Made by a program: the position numbers and the translations under genes. A stretch of 64,000 bases of DNA, taken from the NCBI RefSeq assembly GCF_036711975.1, contig NC_091966.1, positions 39,129,501 through 39,193,500 on the forward strand, written 5' to 3'. The DNA comes from Onthophagus taurus (lineage: Eukaryota > Arthropoda > Insecta > Coleoptera > Scarabaeidae). This document shows positions 33,001 to 54,140 of the stretch, one piece after another (the first letter of the stretch is position 1; the number at the start of each line of letters is the position of its first letter). The notes beneath the pieces were generated by a model that saw only the letters and a program-made list of their open reading frames with translations, did not search any database and was not told the DNA's origin.

Positions 33001-35014
33001 AAACGAAATCTGGACTCGTCTATAAACAGTACAGGCGTCCAGTGACGAAGTTGCCAATCTCTATGATCCAGAGCAAACCTTCTAGAGGTTTTCTAGGTTT
33101 AAAATTCGCTTCTTTTAATCCGTTTCTAACAGTTTGATCTAAAAGGACAAGAAATCGATCTTGATTTTGAGTAATTTTTCGATTTCGACCTTGTCCTGCT
33201 CTTCTAACATGTTGGCCAGTCTCCCGAAACCGATTCCATAAACGTTGAATAACAGAACGGGAAACTCAAAGATCCCTGCTAACATGTCGAATAATAATAA
33301 TAATGTTTATTGCCTCAAAAATAAATATTTACATAAATATACCGGGTGTCCCTCAGAAGTGGCTCACCCCCATATTTTTCTTTATTATTAGTAACCATCT
33401 GGAATGCATAATTAGGCCGTTAAAACGGATTATTACGACATGAAATCATTCTCTTTGTACTTCCGGTTATACCGGATGTGAGTACTAATTGCCCTATTTT
33501 TTTAAATCTATAATTTTTTTTGTTCAGTTAGGGTAGACAGCATAATCTCACATAACTTTTACTTGAAAAATTTTTCACGATCACTTATAATTTTTGAAAA
33601 AAAAATTATTTTCGTTATTTTTTAACGTTTTAGTACATTCGGAAAATGTATTACAACTTTTGACGCATAGTAGCTAGGTCAATAGTATGAACTACGCTAT
33701 GTTCCTCTTGATTTGCTATTTCTGGAGCAGTGATCATTGCTATGCTTTAGTCAGTGGTTCTTTTTTAATAATGGTGTAAATTAACAGTAGCATTAAATTA
33801 GTTTTAAAAGAAAAACGCGATCAAACGCAAAAAGTATGGAAAGAGAAGTAAACCCTCTTACAGACTCCCTGAACTTGTGGCCGCCAAGACATCGCCGAAT
33901 CCATTACCACACCAAGATTTTTGACCGATTAGAAAACGGAATAACGGTGTCGCCAAGCCTCACTTGAAGGGTAGTTAAGGAATTAAATTGTGCCAGCAAG
34001 AGGCGAGCGCCAAATGCAATGGCTTGCGCTTTACCTGGATTCAGGTTAAGTCCATGACATCAACATGAGACGGAGATTTAATTTTTGGGATAGGAATAAC
34101 ATGGGCGATTCGCCAGATTAACAGAAATATAGACTATTCAAAAGAACAGTTGAAAATATGTGTTAGGGGACTAATAACTATATCCAGAATGGGTAAGAGG
34201 AATCTGAGTCCAATACCATTTGCTCCAACACTAGTAGACTTGGAGTAAGTTAAAGCATCCCAACCTCAGCATCTGTAACCAAGCTGAATGAAAAGGAAAG
34301 TACGTTGGTAGATGCAAAATACTCCGCTAGAGCAGCAGTATCAAGAGTGGGTAGATCTGTGGGAGACTCTATAACACCAAGTAATCGCATTGTTTTCCAA
34401 AATGTCTTATGAGTGGCCTCAAATAGAGTGGCCATGCTGAATAAGAGCGACAGCACGAGCAATTTGCACTTCACTAAGATGCCTCATAACGCTTCTAATC
34501 AATGAAAATTGACAACTGAATTCATTTGTCATCTTTAGTATGCTTTCATTCGCGAATTCAAAGCATACTTGAAATTTTTTCCACTTATTTTTTCGTTATT
34601 AATTTACATTTTTTAGTAAACTAAGAGTTGTAACATTGTTTTTGTAATTTTCTTTAGTTAAATATATGAAGTAAACCAAATTTGATTTGCCTACAAGAAT
34701 TATTTAAAAAGTTACAGATTTCGAAAAAAGTGTTCCCATAATTTTTTTGAGCAGTGTACCAATAAATTAAATTAATTTGATATTAATTCAACCATTTTGT
34801 TGCAGATTGAAAATATTATAAAACAATTAGAAACACAAAAACCCACAATAACTGAATCAAACATGTTTAATATTAATGCAGCTTTAACAGCATCTGTAAG
34901 CATCATCTTTTAGAACCTAACCTATATTCTCATCAATTTCTTTTAAAGATTGCAAGTACGGTAATTACATATATCTTGGTGATTTTACAATTCCATCCAG
35001 TTTGGGAAAAGTAA
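30087..35014 (+). CDS. Gustatory receptor (insect chemoreceptor, 4 exons)
   Basis: Seven-transmembrane insect chemoreceptor of the Gr family, expected in the membrane of taste neurons as a ligand-gated channel; the ligand is unknown. Exons 30087-31043, 31096-31164, 34806-34895 and 34949-35014 join in phase 0 throughout to 393 residues, the usual size. The first exon encodes several hydrophobic helices (for example FFLDTSYQLYN region, MSIFSSFFSLIYIKR, FLQIGISLIYGIFLCR). The last exons encode NMFNINAALTASIASTVITY and ILVILQF, so the tail carries the family TYxxxxxQF motif (TYILVILQF). Splice signals: AGT|GTAAAA, CAA|GTATTG, TCT|GTAAGC, with acceptors TTTTTAG, GTTGCAG, TTAAAG. Intron 2 (3641 bp) is filled with transposons. 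The stop codon (35012-35014) directly abuts the GTDC1 stop. An alternative start is Met7. Confidence 0.85.
31179..32343. mobile_element. Inverted-repeat element, family X, copy A (in Gr intron 2)
   Basis: The left end AATTTAAGAATCATCATGTG is mirrored at the right by ATGATGATTCTTGAATTATA. Inverted similarity runs inward for about 130 bp, including AAAGAAAGTGCGGAAAAGTG against CACTTTTCCGCACTTTCTTT. A second copy (B) lies at 41406. The interior holds a separate nested MITE (31381-32024) and motifs such as ACTAGAACTAACAAGAGACC shared with other loci. No transposase. Confidence 0.75.
31381..32024. mobile_element. MITE with ACACTGAGAAAAAT ends, nested in family X copy A
   Basis: The left end ACACTGAGAAAAATAATG is mirrored by CATTTTTCTCAGTGT at the right. 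The interior is also partly mirrored (AAACTAGCTAAAATTTAGCC near the left; TTTAGCTGACACAT and TAGTCATTTTTGCTAG near the right). Length 644 bp, no coding. Confidence 0.7.
32346..34756 (-). mobile_element. Tc1-like transposon, interrupted by a LINE
   Basis: TA flanks both ends, and the terminal inverted repeats are CACAGCTCAAAGAAATTAGG (left) and its imperfect complement ending TTTTTTTGAGCAGTG (right), with a shared ACTTTTTTCGAAATCTG inner part. Minus-strand translation gives RHLSEVQIARAVALIQHGHS (N-terminal helix-turn-helix), then, beyond the LINE, RHVSRDLGVSRSVIQRLWNR, then VMVWAGISIDNRTDLVVV with the expected DDE-region context. Frameshifts and stops make it inactive. It lies within intron 2 of the gustatory receptor, antisense to it. 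Confidence 0.85.
33290..34421 (-). mobile_element. 5'-truncated, internally deleted LINE inside the Tc1 element
   Basis: Splits the Tc1 reading frame exactly between HGHSI and RHVSRD. Minus-strand 3' end GCAATAAACATTATTATT with an ATT-repeat tail is typical of I/Jockey-like LINEs. Translated fragments include THKTFWKTMRLLGVIES, ALAEYFASTN and NPGKAQAIAFGARLLLAQ, all from the reverse-transcriptase region but with a large internal deletion. Confidence 0.8.
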
Positions 35015-36243
35015 TTAAGTATTTTGAAGTACATTAAGAAATTTTGGAATAACAGTTTCCTCAGAAAATCTTTCAAGATCAATATTTAAGTGTTTTCGAG
35101 CATCCAAAGCGTTTGTAGGGTTATCACAGAAACCAGAAAGTTTTTCAAATAATTCATCTTCGTTTTTATATAAACATTCCTTGGGATAAATTTCTGGATA
35201 AACTAAATCATTAGGAACAAGAGGATAACAACCTAAATATGTTGATTCTAACCTAAAAAAAAAAATTTGTAGCATTGTAATATTAAATTTTAAATAACTT
35301 ACATTGCAACACCAAAAAATTCGTGATCTGCAGTTGAAACGACAACATGGCCCATACCTAAATAATTTAAAAAGTCACATCTATTCTGTATATAGCCATA
35401 ATTAAGAATATTTTCTTTTAATGTATCTTTCGCTTTAAGAAATATTTCTGGTAATTCTGAATATTGTTCTCCTAAAAAGGATACAACAAATTCTTTTCCA
35501 AACTCTTTTAATTTAAACAGAGTATTACAAAATTTTTCTGGATTTTTATCATATTCCCAACGATGTGGCCATATTATATGAAGCTTAGATGGCCTATTAT
35601 CTTTTTCTCTGTTAATAATTGGATAAGATATTGGATAATATAAAACGATACATTTCGATTTGATCTTTTCTGTTATATTTTTTGGTTTAAAATCGGGAAT
35701 TATTTTAATAATTTTATTTATATTCGTTAAGAATGAGTGTTGGTTAAAAGTTGAATTAAAAATAACTATGTCTGCACATAAACTAAAATAAAAATTAAAT
35801 AAAATCAAAAAGATAATTATATATGTTTTATACCAAGTTGTTATTTCATTAATTTGGTACTGAACGTCTCTTTCTTTCATTACTTGCACAGGATAAACAA
35901 GTTGATTTTCATGAAAATAAACAACTTTCTTTAAAACATTTAAATCTGGTCTCAACCCAAGTAATTCAGCTAGATTTAAAACAGAAGTACAAAATAAAAC
36001 CTTCTCATTTTTGATTGGTGGTATTAAATCTGATAGGATAAATCCAGAACATCTTGCTTTCCAATGCCATTTCTTTGGCTTTAAATAAACAGTGGTGGGT
36101 TTATCCACATCTAAAAAGATAATTTTGTATTCGAGATGAATGTATTAGTTTGATTGAGTACATTTAGTTAATGTATCAATAAGTTGTTTATGAGAACCTC
36201 CATGATATGGATTAATAAATAAAACGTTTTCAACATTTTGCAT
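35015..36243 (-). CDS. GTDC1: tRNA-queuosine mannosyltransferase-like protein (GTDC1/QTMAN)
   Basis: GT-B fold glycosyltransferase. The vertebrate protein attaches mannose to queuosine in cytosolic tRNA-Asp. Exons 36162-36243, 35834-36110, 35303-35782 and 35015-35252 give 358 residues. Conserved blocks in order: NPYHGGSHKQLIDTL at the N terminus; KKWHWKARCSGF; LFCTSVLNLAEL with LRPDL; YFHENQLVYPV; CADIVIFNSTFN; LHIIWPHRWEYDKNPE; TADHEFFGVAM followed by LESTYLGCYPLVPNDLVYPE, the nucleotide-sugar site. All four introns' borders are GT/AG with phases that close exactly. It is shorter than the human protein, which has a low-complexity insert before the HIVWPHRW block. The stop codon is adjacent to the gustatory-receptor stop codon. 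Confidence 0.94.
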
Positions 36244-36796
36244 TTTCAAATACTTTAAGGAATGTGAGGTTATGTATTTATTGCATGGCTGAATTTTTGA
36301 TATAAACTTGTAGTTATCTATGCTTGGGATTGATTGTATGTGGAAATCCCCCGTAAGAGGGCATTAGCGTCTATACTGAAATAATTTAATTAAACTAAAA
36401 ATTTGGTTATTAATAATGGGAATGATAAGAGACAGCAATAACAATTATTACCAGTATTATTTTTTTAATTTAAAAAGTATAAATTCCAATTCGTGTTATA
36501 TTTTTAAATTTGCCGCTAAGAATTTTAAACGTAAGCGATCTCCGTGCATTTGTTTAATATGAATTGCTTGGCGGTATGGGCGGTATGGTCAGGTATGGTT
36601 GCGTACGAATCTAGACAACCTCTTATATATAAACCTTGTCCCCCGCAAAGGCCTAGCAGTGACGTTATTGGAAGAATTGACATTTCTATGTTTTTATTTA
36701 TCAGTGTATTTCCCTTAAGAAGCAATACACAAAAATACAAAAATATTAAAAAAAAAGATATAAAATAAAATAAAAAAAACATGAACGGTTATAATT
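36244..36796. other. Spacer upstream of GTDC1
   Basis: No gene recognised. A locally GC-richer patch at about 36565-36665 (GGCGGTATGGGCGGTATGG, then CCTTGTCCCCCGCAAAGGCC) stands out from its surroundings, with open frames on both strands that match nothing I know. It could be promoter sequence or repeat debris. Confidence 0.35.
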
Positions 36797-37338
36797 TTAT
36801 TATTGTTAGGTTATCCAACTTGACTCGGTTACCATGGTGATTAAGATCCAAATATTGCAGGTGCTTGTCAAAATTGAATTTAAGTTTTTTTAAGGAAAAA
36901 GTCTTATTTAATTGGTTTAAAGGGCTGTATTTAACTCAAAATTGGTTTATCTAGGGTATTATAAACAAGGTAAGTGGATTAAATCAAAAAAAGATATTTT
37001 TACTTTATTTCTCTTAATTGAAATCGATTTAAATTAATTACAATTAACGAATTTGTTATGAATGCGAGATAATCGTAAAGAATTCGAATTGTTTTAAAAT
37101 TAATAAAAATTAGGTTAGAATTGATAAAAAAATCGGAATAAAATTTTATTATTTTAAGGTTATCCAACTTGACTCGGTTGCCATAGTGATTAAGATCCAA
37201 ATATTGCAATTTGCTTGTGAAAATTGATGTTGAAGTTAAAATTTTTTTAATGAAAAACACATAATTAATTGGATTTAAAGGTTGTATTTAATTCAAAATG
37301 GGTAAATGGATGAAATTATAAGCAAGGTAAGTGGATTA
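36797..37338. repeat. Direct duplication, two ~190 bp copies
   Basis: Copies at about 36797-36986 and 37148-37338 share GGTTATCCAACTTGACTCGG, GTGATTAAGATCCAAATATT and CAAGGTAAGTGGATTA, with several indels. Non-coding. Confidence 0.85.
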
Positions 37339-37339
37339 T

Positions 37340-38400
37340 TTAATGGAAATATTATTACTTCCGGTTTGAAACATTAACGTCAATTTTGACATATTTGTCA
37401 TTTTCATTAAAAAACCTTTAAAATGAATCCAAACATGACGCACTTATCTCAAAAAACAAAAAAGGTAGAATAAAAAACGTTAAATCCGAAGTTAGCAACA
37501 ATGAAGATAGCAATTTAACTTAAATATTAATACCAACCTTAAATTTTTTATTATATTTTTGTTTTTGTGACAAATATTAAGACATCTTATAAAAATTAAG
37601 AATATGTCAAAATGACGTTGACATTTCAAATCGGAAGTTGCTTATATCTCGAGTAATATTGGAATTAAACGTATCATGTGTCGGCTCATTTTAAAGGATT
37701 TTTCACGACGATTACAAATATGTCAAAATTGAGGTTGACATTTTAAATATGAAGTTAGTTATCATATAATAGACAAATGGACAACTGCATGGTGTTCTTT
37801 TATGATGTATTCTTTATTAAAAAAAACCTTTAAGATGAGTCCAAACATGACACACTTATCTCAAAAAACGAAAAAGTTTGAATAAAGAAACGTTAAACAC
37901 AAAGTTAGCAACAATGAAGATAGCAATTTAATTTTTAAATGTTAATAAAAACCTTAATTTTTTATTATATTTTTGTTTTTGTGACAAATATTAAGACATT
38001 TTATAAAAATTAAGAGTTTGTCAAAATGACATTGACATTTCAAACCGGAAGTTGCGTATATCTCGACTAATATTGGTATTAAACGTATCATGTTTGGGCT
38101 CATTTTTAAGGATTTCTCACGACAATTATAAATATGTCAAAATTGACGTTGACATTTCTAACCGGAAGTTGACCATAACTTCATTCATATTGAAGATAAA
38201 TATGTCGTGTTTGTACTCATTTTAAAGGATTTTTAATGAAGATTACAAATATGTCAAAATTGAGGTTGACATTTTAAATCTGATGTTAGTTATCATATAA
38301 TAGACAAATGGACAACTTCATGGTGTTCTTTTATAATGTATTTTTTATTAGAAAAACCATTAAAATGAGTCTAAACATGATGTTGCTAGATATCACTATG
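37340..38400. repeat. Complex tandem repeat, ~426 bp higher-order unit
   Basis: The block from AATGAATCCAAACATGACGC through TTAGCAACAATGAAGATAGC and GTCAAAATGACGTTGACATT recurs with a shift of about 426 bp (37400s and 37820s), then partially at 38215-38400. Inside each, a shorter module (GACATTTCAAACCGGAAGTT ... TTAAAGGATTTTTCACGACG) repeats at about 120-130 bp spacing. Non-coding. Confidence 0.8.
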
Positions 38401-38529
38401 TTGTATATTTTTATTGCACTAAAATTAGAACTAACACTGGACCTAGAACTAGAATAATTCGGGTTTAGCCGTGCGTCTGAAGACGGGATTTGTTTTCTGA
38501 AATAAAAAACCTACTTCTATACGGAAAAA

Positions 38530-38609
38530 ACCTCCATGATATGGATTAATAAATAAAACGTTCTCAACACGTTGCATTTTCAAATACTTCAAGGCATTTA
38601 AAGTTATGT
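38530..38609 (-). pseudogene. Duplicated scrap of the GTDC1 first exon
   Basis: CCTCCATGATATGGATTAAT through CAAATACTT matches 36194-36275, the GTDC1 start region, with a few substitutions. It includes the codons for the NPYHGG start but is cut before HKQLID. It lies about 2.3 kb upstream of GTDC1 in the same orientation, and no further exons follow. Confidence 0.8.
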
Positions 38610-39295
38610 TGTAGATTGCTTGTAAATGTTGTGGTTAAAAGTTTTTGATTATTTTAAATTTATAATAAACCCTTAAAAGATAATTTGATAAAGAATAAAG
38701 TTAATAATAAAGTATACAACAATGTATAATTAGCATAACAAAAATGTATCATGTGGTATAGAATATTTAAAAAATTAATTTTGAGAAGAAACCAACAAGT
38801 AATCTTATTTAGACATGGATGAAGTGCTAACAGACTAAGAGAGCTGATTTGAGGGAAAATTAAAGACATTAAAACATTTTTTTAATCTGGCCTCCAGATA
38901 CCAAAGTATTTGTTTTTGATATGATAAGAAAAGCTTAAATAATCCATTCCAGCTTTTGAAATCTTTTTAACCATGTTTCTCAAACAATAAAAACTATAAC
39001 GTTGTGAAGATAAAACGTTTGGAAGGTTTAAATTTTAAATAATATTGTTGTGGACAATAAAAGTAATAAAACCAAAGGAATTAATATCATATTATAAAAC
39101 TTTATTATTGAATAGGATACACTCAAATCATAATAATAATAGGTACGTAATAATCATTACAATCTTTGTTCAATTAAATCGAAAAATTCCATCTACTTTT
39201 TTATTAATAATTTTATTATACATATTTTCTCTATTTCGAATTTATAAACGTTTAGATCTACAATTTGTACATATTAAATCTACACTAAGAACGGT
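38610..39295. other. Non-coding spacer
   Basis: AT-rich sequence with no recognisable gene, repeat boundary or RNA. Confidence 0.35.
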
Positions 39296-39650
39296 TTTAA
39301 AATGTAAAAACATTTTTTTTTGAAAAAGTGAGGTTAGATGACAGAAATGTTGGGAAAAGTGAGGTTAGGATTTTCATTTAAGCCTTAAATCGGCGTAATC
39401 TTCAAAAAAATCTCTATTTATCTTTATGAGTCGTGCAATAATTAATAAAATGAGCATGAAATCCTCTTGGAAATATTAAATTTTAAAATGTAAAAACATA
39501 TTTTTTGAAAATGTGAGGTTAGATGACAGAAATGTTGGAAAAAGTGAGGTTAGGATTTTCATTTAAACCGTAAAGACTGTATTTGCCGTTATGAGTCGTG
39601 CAATTAATAAAATGAGCATGAAATCGTCTTGGAAATAGGAATATAAATAT
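39296..39650. repeat. Direct tandem duplication, ~186 bp unit x2
   Basis: TTTTAAAATGTAAAAACAT, GTGAGGTTAGATGACAGAAA and GTGAGGTTAGGATTTTCATT occur at about 39294-39380 and again at about 39481-39570, each followed by ATGAGTCGTGCAAT and AATGAGCATGAAATC. The second copy lacks about 20 bp. Non-coding, just beyond the GPR107 3' end. Confidence 0.88.
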
Positions 39651-39774
39651 CGAATGCTTAAAATCTAAAATATTACGTAGCTAATGACGTATGTACGAAA
39701 AGTGTGTTATCATTTTGAGGCTATCACAGCACTTTTACAGCGTTTATACATCTATACGGAAAAAATTAAACTTT

Positions 39775-50382
<10,608 letters not shown>

Positions 50383-50939
50383 CTTCGAAAAATCGAAATT
50401 AAATTCTCTACAAGGTTTTTATTCAATGCGAAGAAAAAAATTTTTAGTTTGTGTTTAAAGCTTCATTGCATATTATCACCAAGTAATTATTACGATCAAT
50501 ATCAACTTTATTGCTTCGTGCGTTTTCTTTTAAATACACAACCGCATTATAAACTTCTTTCAAGACTTTTAGTAGGAAAACGTCAATTTTTTAGAATGAC
50601 GTTTGGCATTTGACATTTCGGAAGTAATCGGGATTAATCGGATTTAGAGGGGGATTTAAATTAAATCCATTAAATCCAAAACATTATTATTACAAAATTT
50701 ATTTCTTAACGTTTTCTAAATAATTTAAATTTTTTATTTATCTTGTCAAAATGATTCAACAAATTAATTTTATTTATTTATAACACTTTTTAATCAATAA
50801 TTATTTTAATTTAAAAAAAAAATTAATCAGGTGTACCACCACCATTATTTTGAAACCAACGAAAACCCCTAGTAAGAACTGTCAAATATGTCAAAATCGG
50901 CTGTTTGTTTATAATTTTATATTTTACCAAAATATTAAG
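50383..50939. other. Divergent GPR107/LAMTOR3 promoter region
   Basis: A 557 bp spacer between divergent starts. It contains an open frame (50371-50613) without family likeness and an AT-rich stretch. No repeat. Presumed bidirectional promoter. Confidence 0.45.
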
Positions 50940-51314
50940 ATGGTTGAAGAAGTTAAAAAATATTTACAACAATTCTTAACGAACGTTTCAGGTTTATACA
51001 GCATAATAATATCAGATAGAGATGGCGTTCCGGTGATGGTGGTTACTTCTGAATCATCTCTACAAATAGCAACAAAACCAACGTTTTTATCCACATTCAG
51101 CTTGGCTGTCGATCAAGGGAGGAAATTTGGACTAGGGAAAATGAAGACGTTAATCTGCTCTTATTCCCAATATCAAGTTATTCAAATGAATAAACTCCCA
51201 TTGATTATTACATTTATTGCAAGTGATTCTGCAAATACTGGGCACATATTATCTTTGGAGGAACAAATTGAACCTGTCTTATCGAATTTAGTTTACGTTG
51301 TCGCTGAGAATTAG
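50940..51314 (+). CDS. LAMTOR3: LAMTOR3 (MP1), Ragulator complex subunit
   Basis: Roadblock-fold scaffold of the Ragulator complex on late endosomes/lysosomes, pairing with LAMTOR2 to anchor Rag GTPases for mTORC1 and to scaffold MEK1-ERK. It is a single exon of 124 residues from MVEEVKKYLQQF; an upstream in-frame ATG at 50850 would add 30 residues foreign to the family, so the inner start is chosen. Family blocks: SIIISDRDGVPVMVV, TFLSTFSLAVDQGRKFGLGK, QYQVIQMNKLPLIITFIAS and ANTGHILSLE. An AATAAATAAAA signal follows at about 51345. It converges on VPS26C, with 61 bp between stop codons. Confidence 0.95.
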   Translation: MVEEVKKYLQQFLTNVSGLYSIIISDRDGVPVMVVTSESSLQIATKPTFLSTFSLAVDQGRKFGLGKMKTLICSYSQYQVIQMNKLPLIITFIASDSANTGHILSLEEQIEPVLSNLVYVVAEN

Positions 51315-51375
51315 ATTAGTTTTTTTTAATTAGTTTTAATATGTATAAATAAATAAAATACTTGTTAATATACTT

Positions 51376-52419
51376 TTATTCTCTTGTTAACATGATTGGA
51401 AAATTTTCTGTTACAAGATGATCATCTTGAAATATAATTACAATGTTTAATTCAAATTCTAAAACAAAAAAAATATAATTATTAAGTTATTTCTTTTAAT
51501 TATTTAACACACCAATTTTGAAATTAACTTTGATCAATGTTGGGCAAGTAAATAATCTTGGAAAAATCATATAAATCGCTATTTCTGTATTACGAGGAAT
51601 ATCTCCATCTCCAATTTGAATATTTTGTATCTCTGTAGCTAAAATTAATTTTTTTATCATAATTATGATTCGAATTAACAATTACCGTCTCTTGAAAATC
51701 CTTCAGCACACCCACAAGTTTCCACTCTTACAAGTTGAAGTTCAATGCTCTTAATGGGTACAGCACAATGCTCAACAATTAAATACCCAGTTAAAGGAGA
51801 AGAAACGCTACATCGACTAGAATCAAATTTCCCATGTATTTTAAAATTAGGCGCTCCAGATCCTCCAGAAGCCAAAGAAGCCGGGCTAATTGTAAATTGT
51901 ATTGATCTGGGTGGATCAGCTATCCTCGGTCTATATTGTACCATAAACTGTTGGGATTTCTGTAAGTCTTTTGATAAAAACGACCTTTTAATATCGCATT
52001 TTAAATTATAACTAATGTTGATAAAAACACCATGATAAGTTTCATAAAGTTCTCGATTGGGTTTTGGGTGTAAAGGAAGCTCAAATGGGATCTGAGTACA
52101 CCCTGCAGGAATTCTACCTGGCCCACTAACTTCACAGTTTACAAAAACCAATTGAATTGGCTTCACGGAATTATAAAAAGCCTCCAAAATTCCAACATTT
52201 TTTGAACTTAACTGCAAATTCACATATCCTTCCATTATTAATGTGATCCCATCATGTTTTAAATCTGTGTTGGTGTTTATTACGATTACCCCCGTTACTT
52301 TTTCCTTTAAAGTTTAAGAAACTGGTTTAGAATTAAAATAATTGAGATTTAACCTTTCTTACCCCTTCGTGATATACTTTATCAACCTTTTTTAGCTTTA
52401 TATCTAAAGTCACAGACAT
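51376..52419 (-). CDS. VPS26C: VPS26C (DSCR3), retriever complex arrestin-fold subunit
   Basis: Arrestin-fold subunit of retriever (with VPS35L and VPS29), which recycles SNX17 cargoes from endosomes. Exons 52363-52419, 51686-52304, 51513-51638 and 51376-51458 give 294 residues (human 297). Visible blocks: start MSVTLDIKLKKVDKVYHEG; MEGYVNLQLSSKNVG; FYNSVKPIQ; LYETYHGVFINISYNLKCDI with KRSFL; then PLTGYLIVEH, IELQLVRVETCGCAEGF, MIFPRLFTCPTL, and the C-terminal ELNIVIIFQDDHLVTENFP. All splice borders are GT/AG with phases that close. No odd residue seen. Its polyadenylation signal region overlaps that of LAMTOR3 on the other strand. Confidence 0.95.
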
Positions 52420-52894
52420 AATTTGTTCGATTTAGTATTAAAATGGTTTCATAAATTAATTAAAAATTTGTGTTGTTGTTTTTAAGGTGTATAAAGTTAT
52501 AAATAAAGTTGTAAATGAATTTTTCGTTGAGGTTATTATTGAGAGTTAGGCAACTCAAATTACGCATTTAATCTGAATTCTTGTTTTATTTGATTAAATT
52601 TTAATTGGAATGAAATGTAATAAAAATTATTAAAAATAATCAAAAGTTAATAAAAATTAAGATTATAATAATAATATATAAAAAATTCTGAAGTTATGTT
52701 AACTTAATAAGAAAGGTTTAAACAAATCGCATTAGACACTTAACGATGTTAGTTCTTGTTGTTTAATATTCATTTAACATAGTAAATAGATTCAGTATTA
52801 ATAAAAGGTAATACATTTGGTTTTATTGTTATTAAAATGTTTATTATTTATATTTATTATTAAAATGTGTTAGCACAGAGTAAGGTGTTAGTTA
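52420..52894. other. VPS26C upstream spacer
   Basis: Very AT-rich and non-coding, presumably promoter and 5' leader of VPS26C. No repeat recognised until about 52895. Confidence 0.4.
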
Positions 52895-54140
52895 GTTTCG
52901 TATATGGTTACGCCATCTAGTAGTAAGAGACTATCAACGGTGACTGTTATGAGATAAGGTTATGTTAACATTAGAGTTCAGATGTAGTTATAAGAAGTTT
53001 AATAAGAATAATAAGTTACTTTTAATAAATGATTTACAAAGTAAAGCACTAGGAGTTCTTAGCATTATATCCATAAACTTATATAAGACAAACGTTACAG
53101 TTAGGTTGCCTAAAATTCAGGTGATAAAATTTAGGATTTTCCTTATAGATGGCGCTTATTAGAATTTTATTATTTAAATTAACTTATTTATAATTTGTGA
53201 TTAACATATAGTGTTGTAGTAATTCTTTAGGTTATGTATTTAACTATTTCTAACGATATTAATTACACGATGTTGTGTATTTTGTTATTAAATAAATTTA
53301 TAAGTTAAGTTATTAATTATAATAAGTTATTTATAAGTTATATTTGACAGCTGTCATGGTAATTACTTGCCATGGATTATAAAAAATCTGAAGTTCTTGT
53401 AAAGAACGAAAATCTTGTAAAGTAATAATTTTATAGTAATACTATTTGTTTTTACCCAATATTCATTTTTAATTATTAAGTAAATAAGTAAGGAAAACTG
53501 ATATAGTAAGATAAACTATAGTAAGATGGCGCTGTATTTTAAATTTTCAAAAAGGTAACATTATTAATGTAAAAAAATTTCATTATTTAAACATATCGCG
53601 CTCTCTAATCAACTTGCTAGGTTTCTTGCAAATTTAGAGTTCTTTAATAATTAAAATTATACCTATCTCTTTATATTTGTATAAAAACGCGATGCGTTTC
53701 TTTGATGCATATTTACGACTTCATGCCTTATATTTGTACAAAATTAAATTAATAAGTAAATAGTAGACATATTGCCCTGCAGAATGATTCATTTAGTGTA
53801 ATAAACAATAATAAATTATGTGTTATTTATAATAAGGAATTTGTTTTTAATTTAATACTTTAGAAATTGCCTCATAGATGGCACTGTCAAGAAAAATGTC
53901 AACATGTATTATATAAAACTAGTTAATATTATTATTTAATTCTAGAAGTTGAGGCTAAGTTTATAACAAAATATACAAAAACATTTAATATCGATCAGGT
54001 ATTTAAGAATATCATATTGGGATGAAACCACAGTCAAGAAATTAAAAAAAATGTTTTGACATTTAAATTTGACACTCCTTTCATTGATTCCTGTCAATTA
54101 TAAATTTTTTAATATTTATGTACAAGATTTATAAAGTATA
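52895..54140. repeat. Dispersed repeat family Y, copy A, with CTCF-like words
   Basis: A collinear copy lies at 60088-61660, with shared landmarks GGTTACGCCATCTAGTAGTA, CTTATAGATGGCGCTTATT, AGTAAGATGGCGCTGTATT, AAAAACGCGATGCGTTTCTT and CTCATAGATGGCA. It contains AGATGGCG on either strand at 52911-52918, 53147-53155 and 53524-53532, plus a near-match at 53876. No open reading frame. AAACGCGATGCGTTT is an internal palindrome. Confidence 0.88.

Noticed and set aside
36525-36782. Open frames on both strands in the GC-richer patch upstream of GTDC1
   Set aside because: No recognisable domain, overlapping on both strands, ending in low complexity; more likely promoter or repeat.
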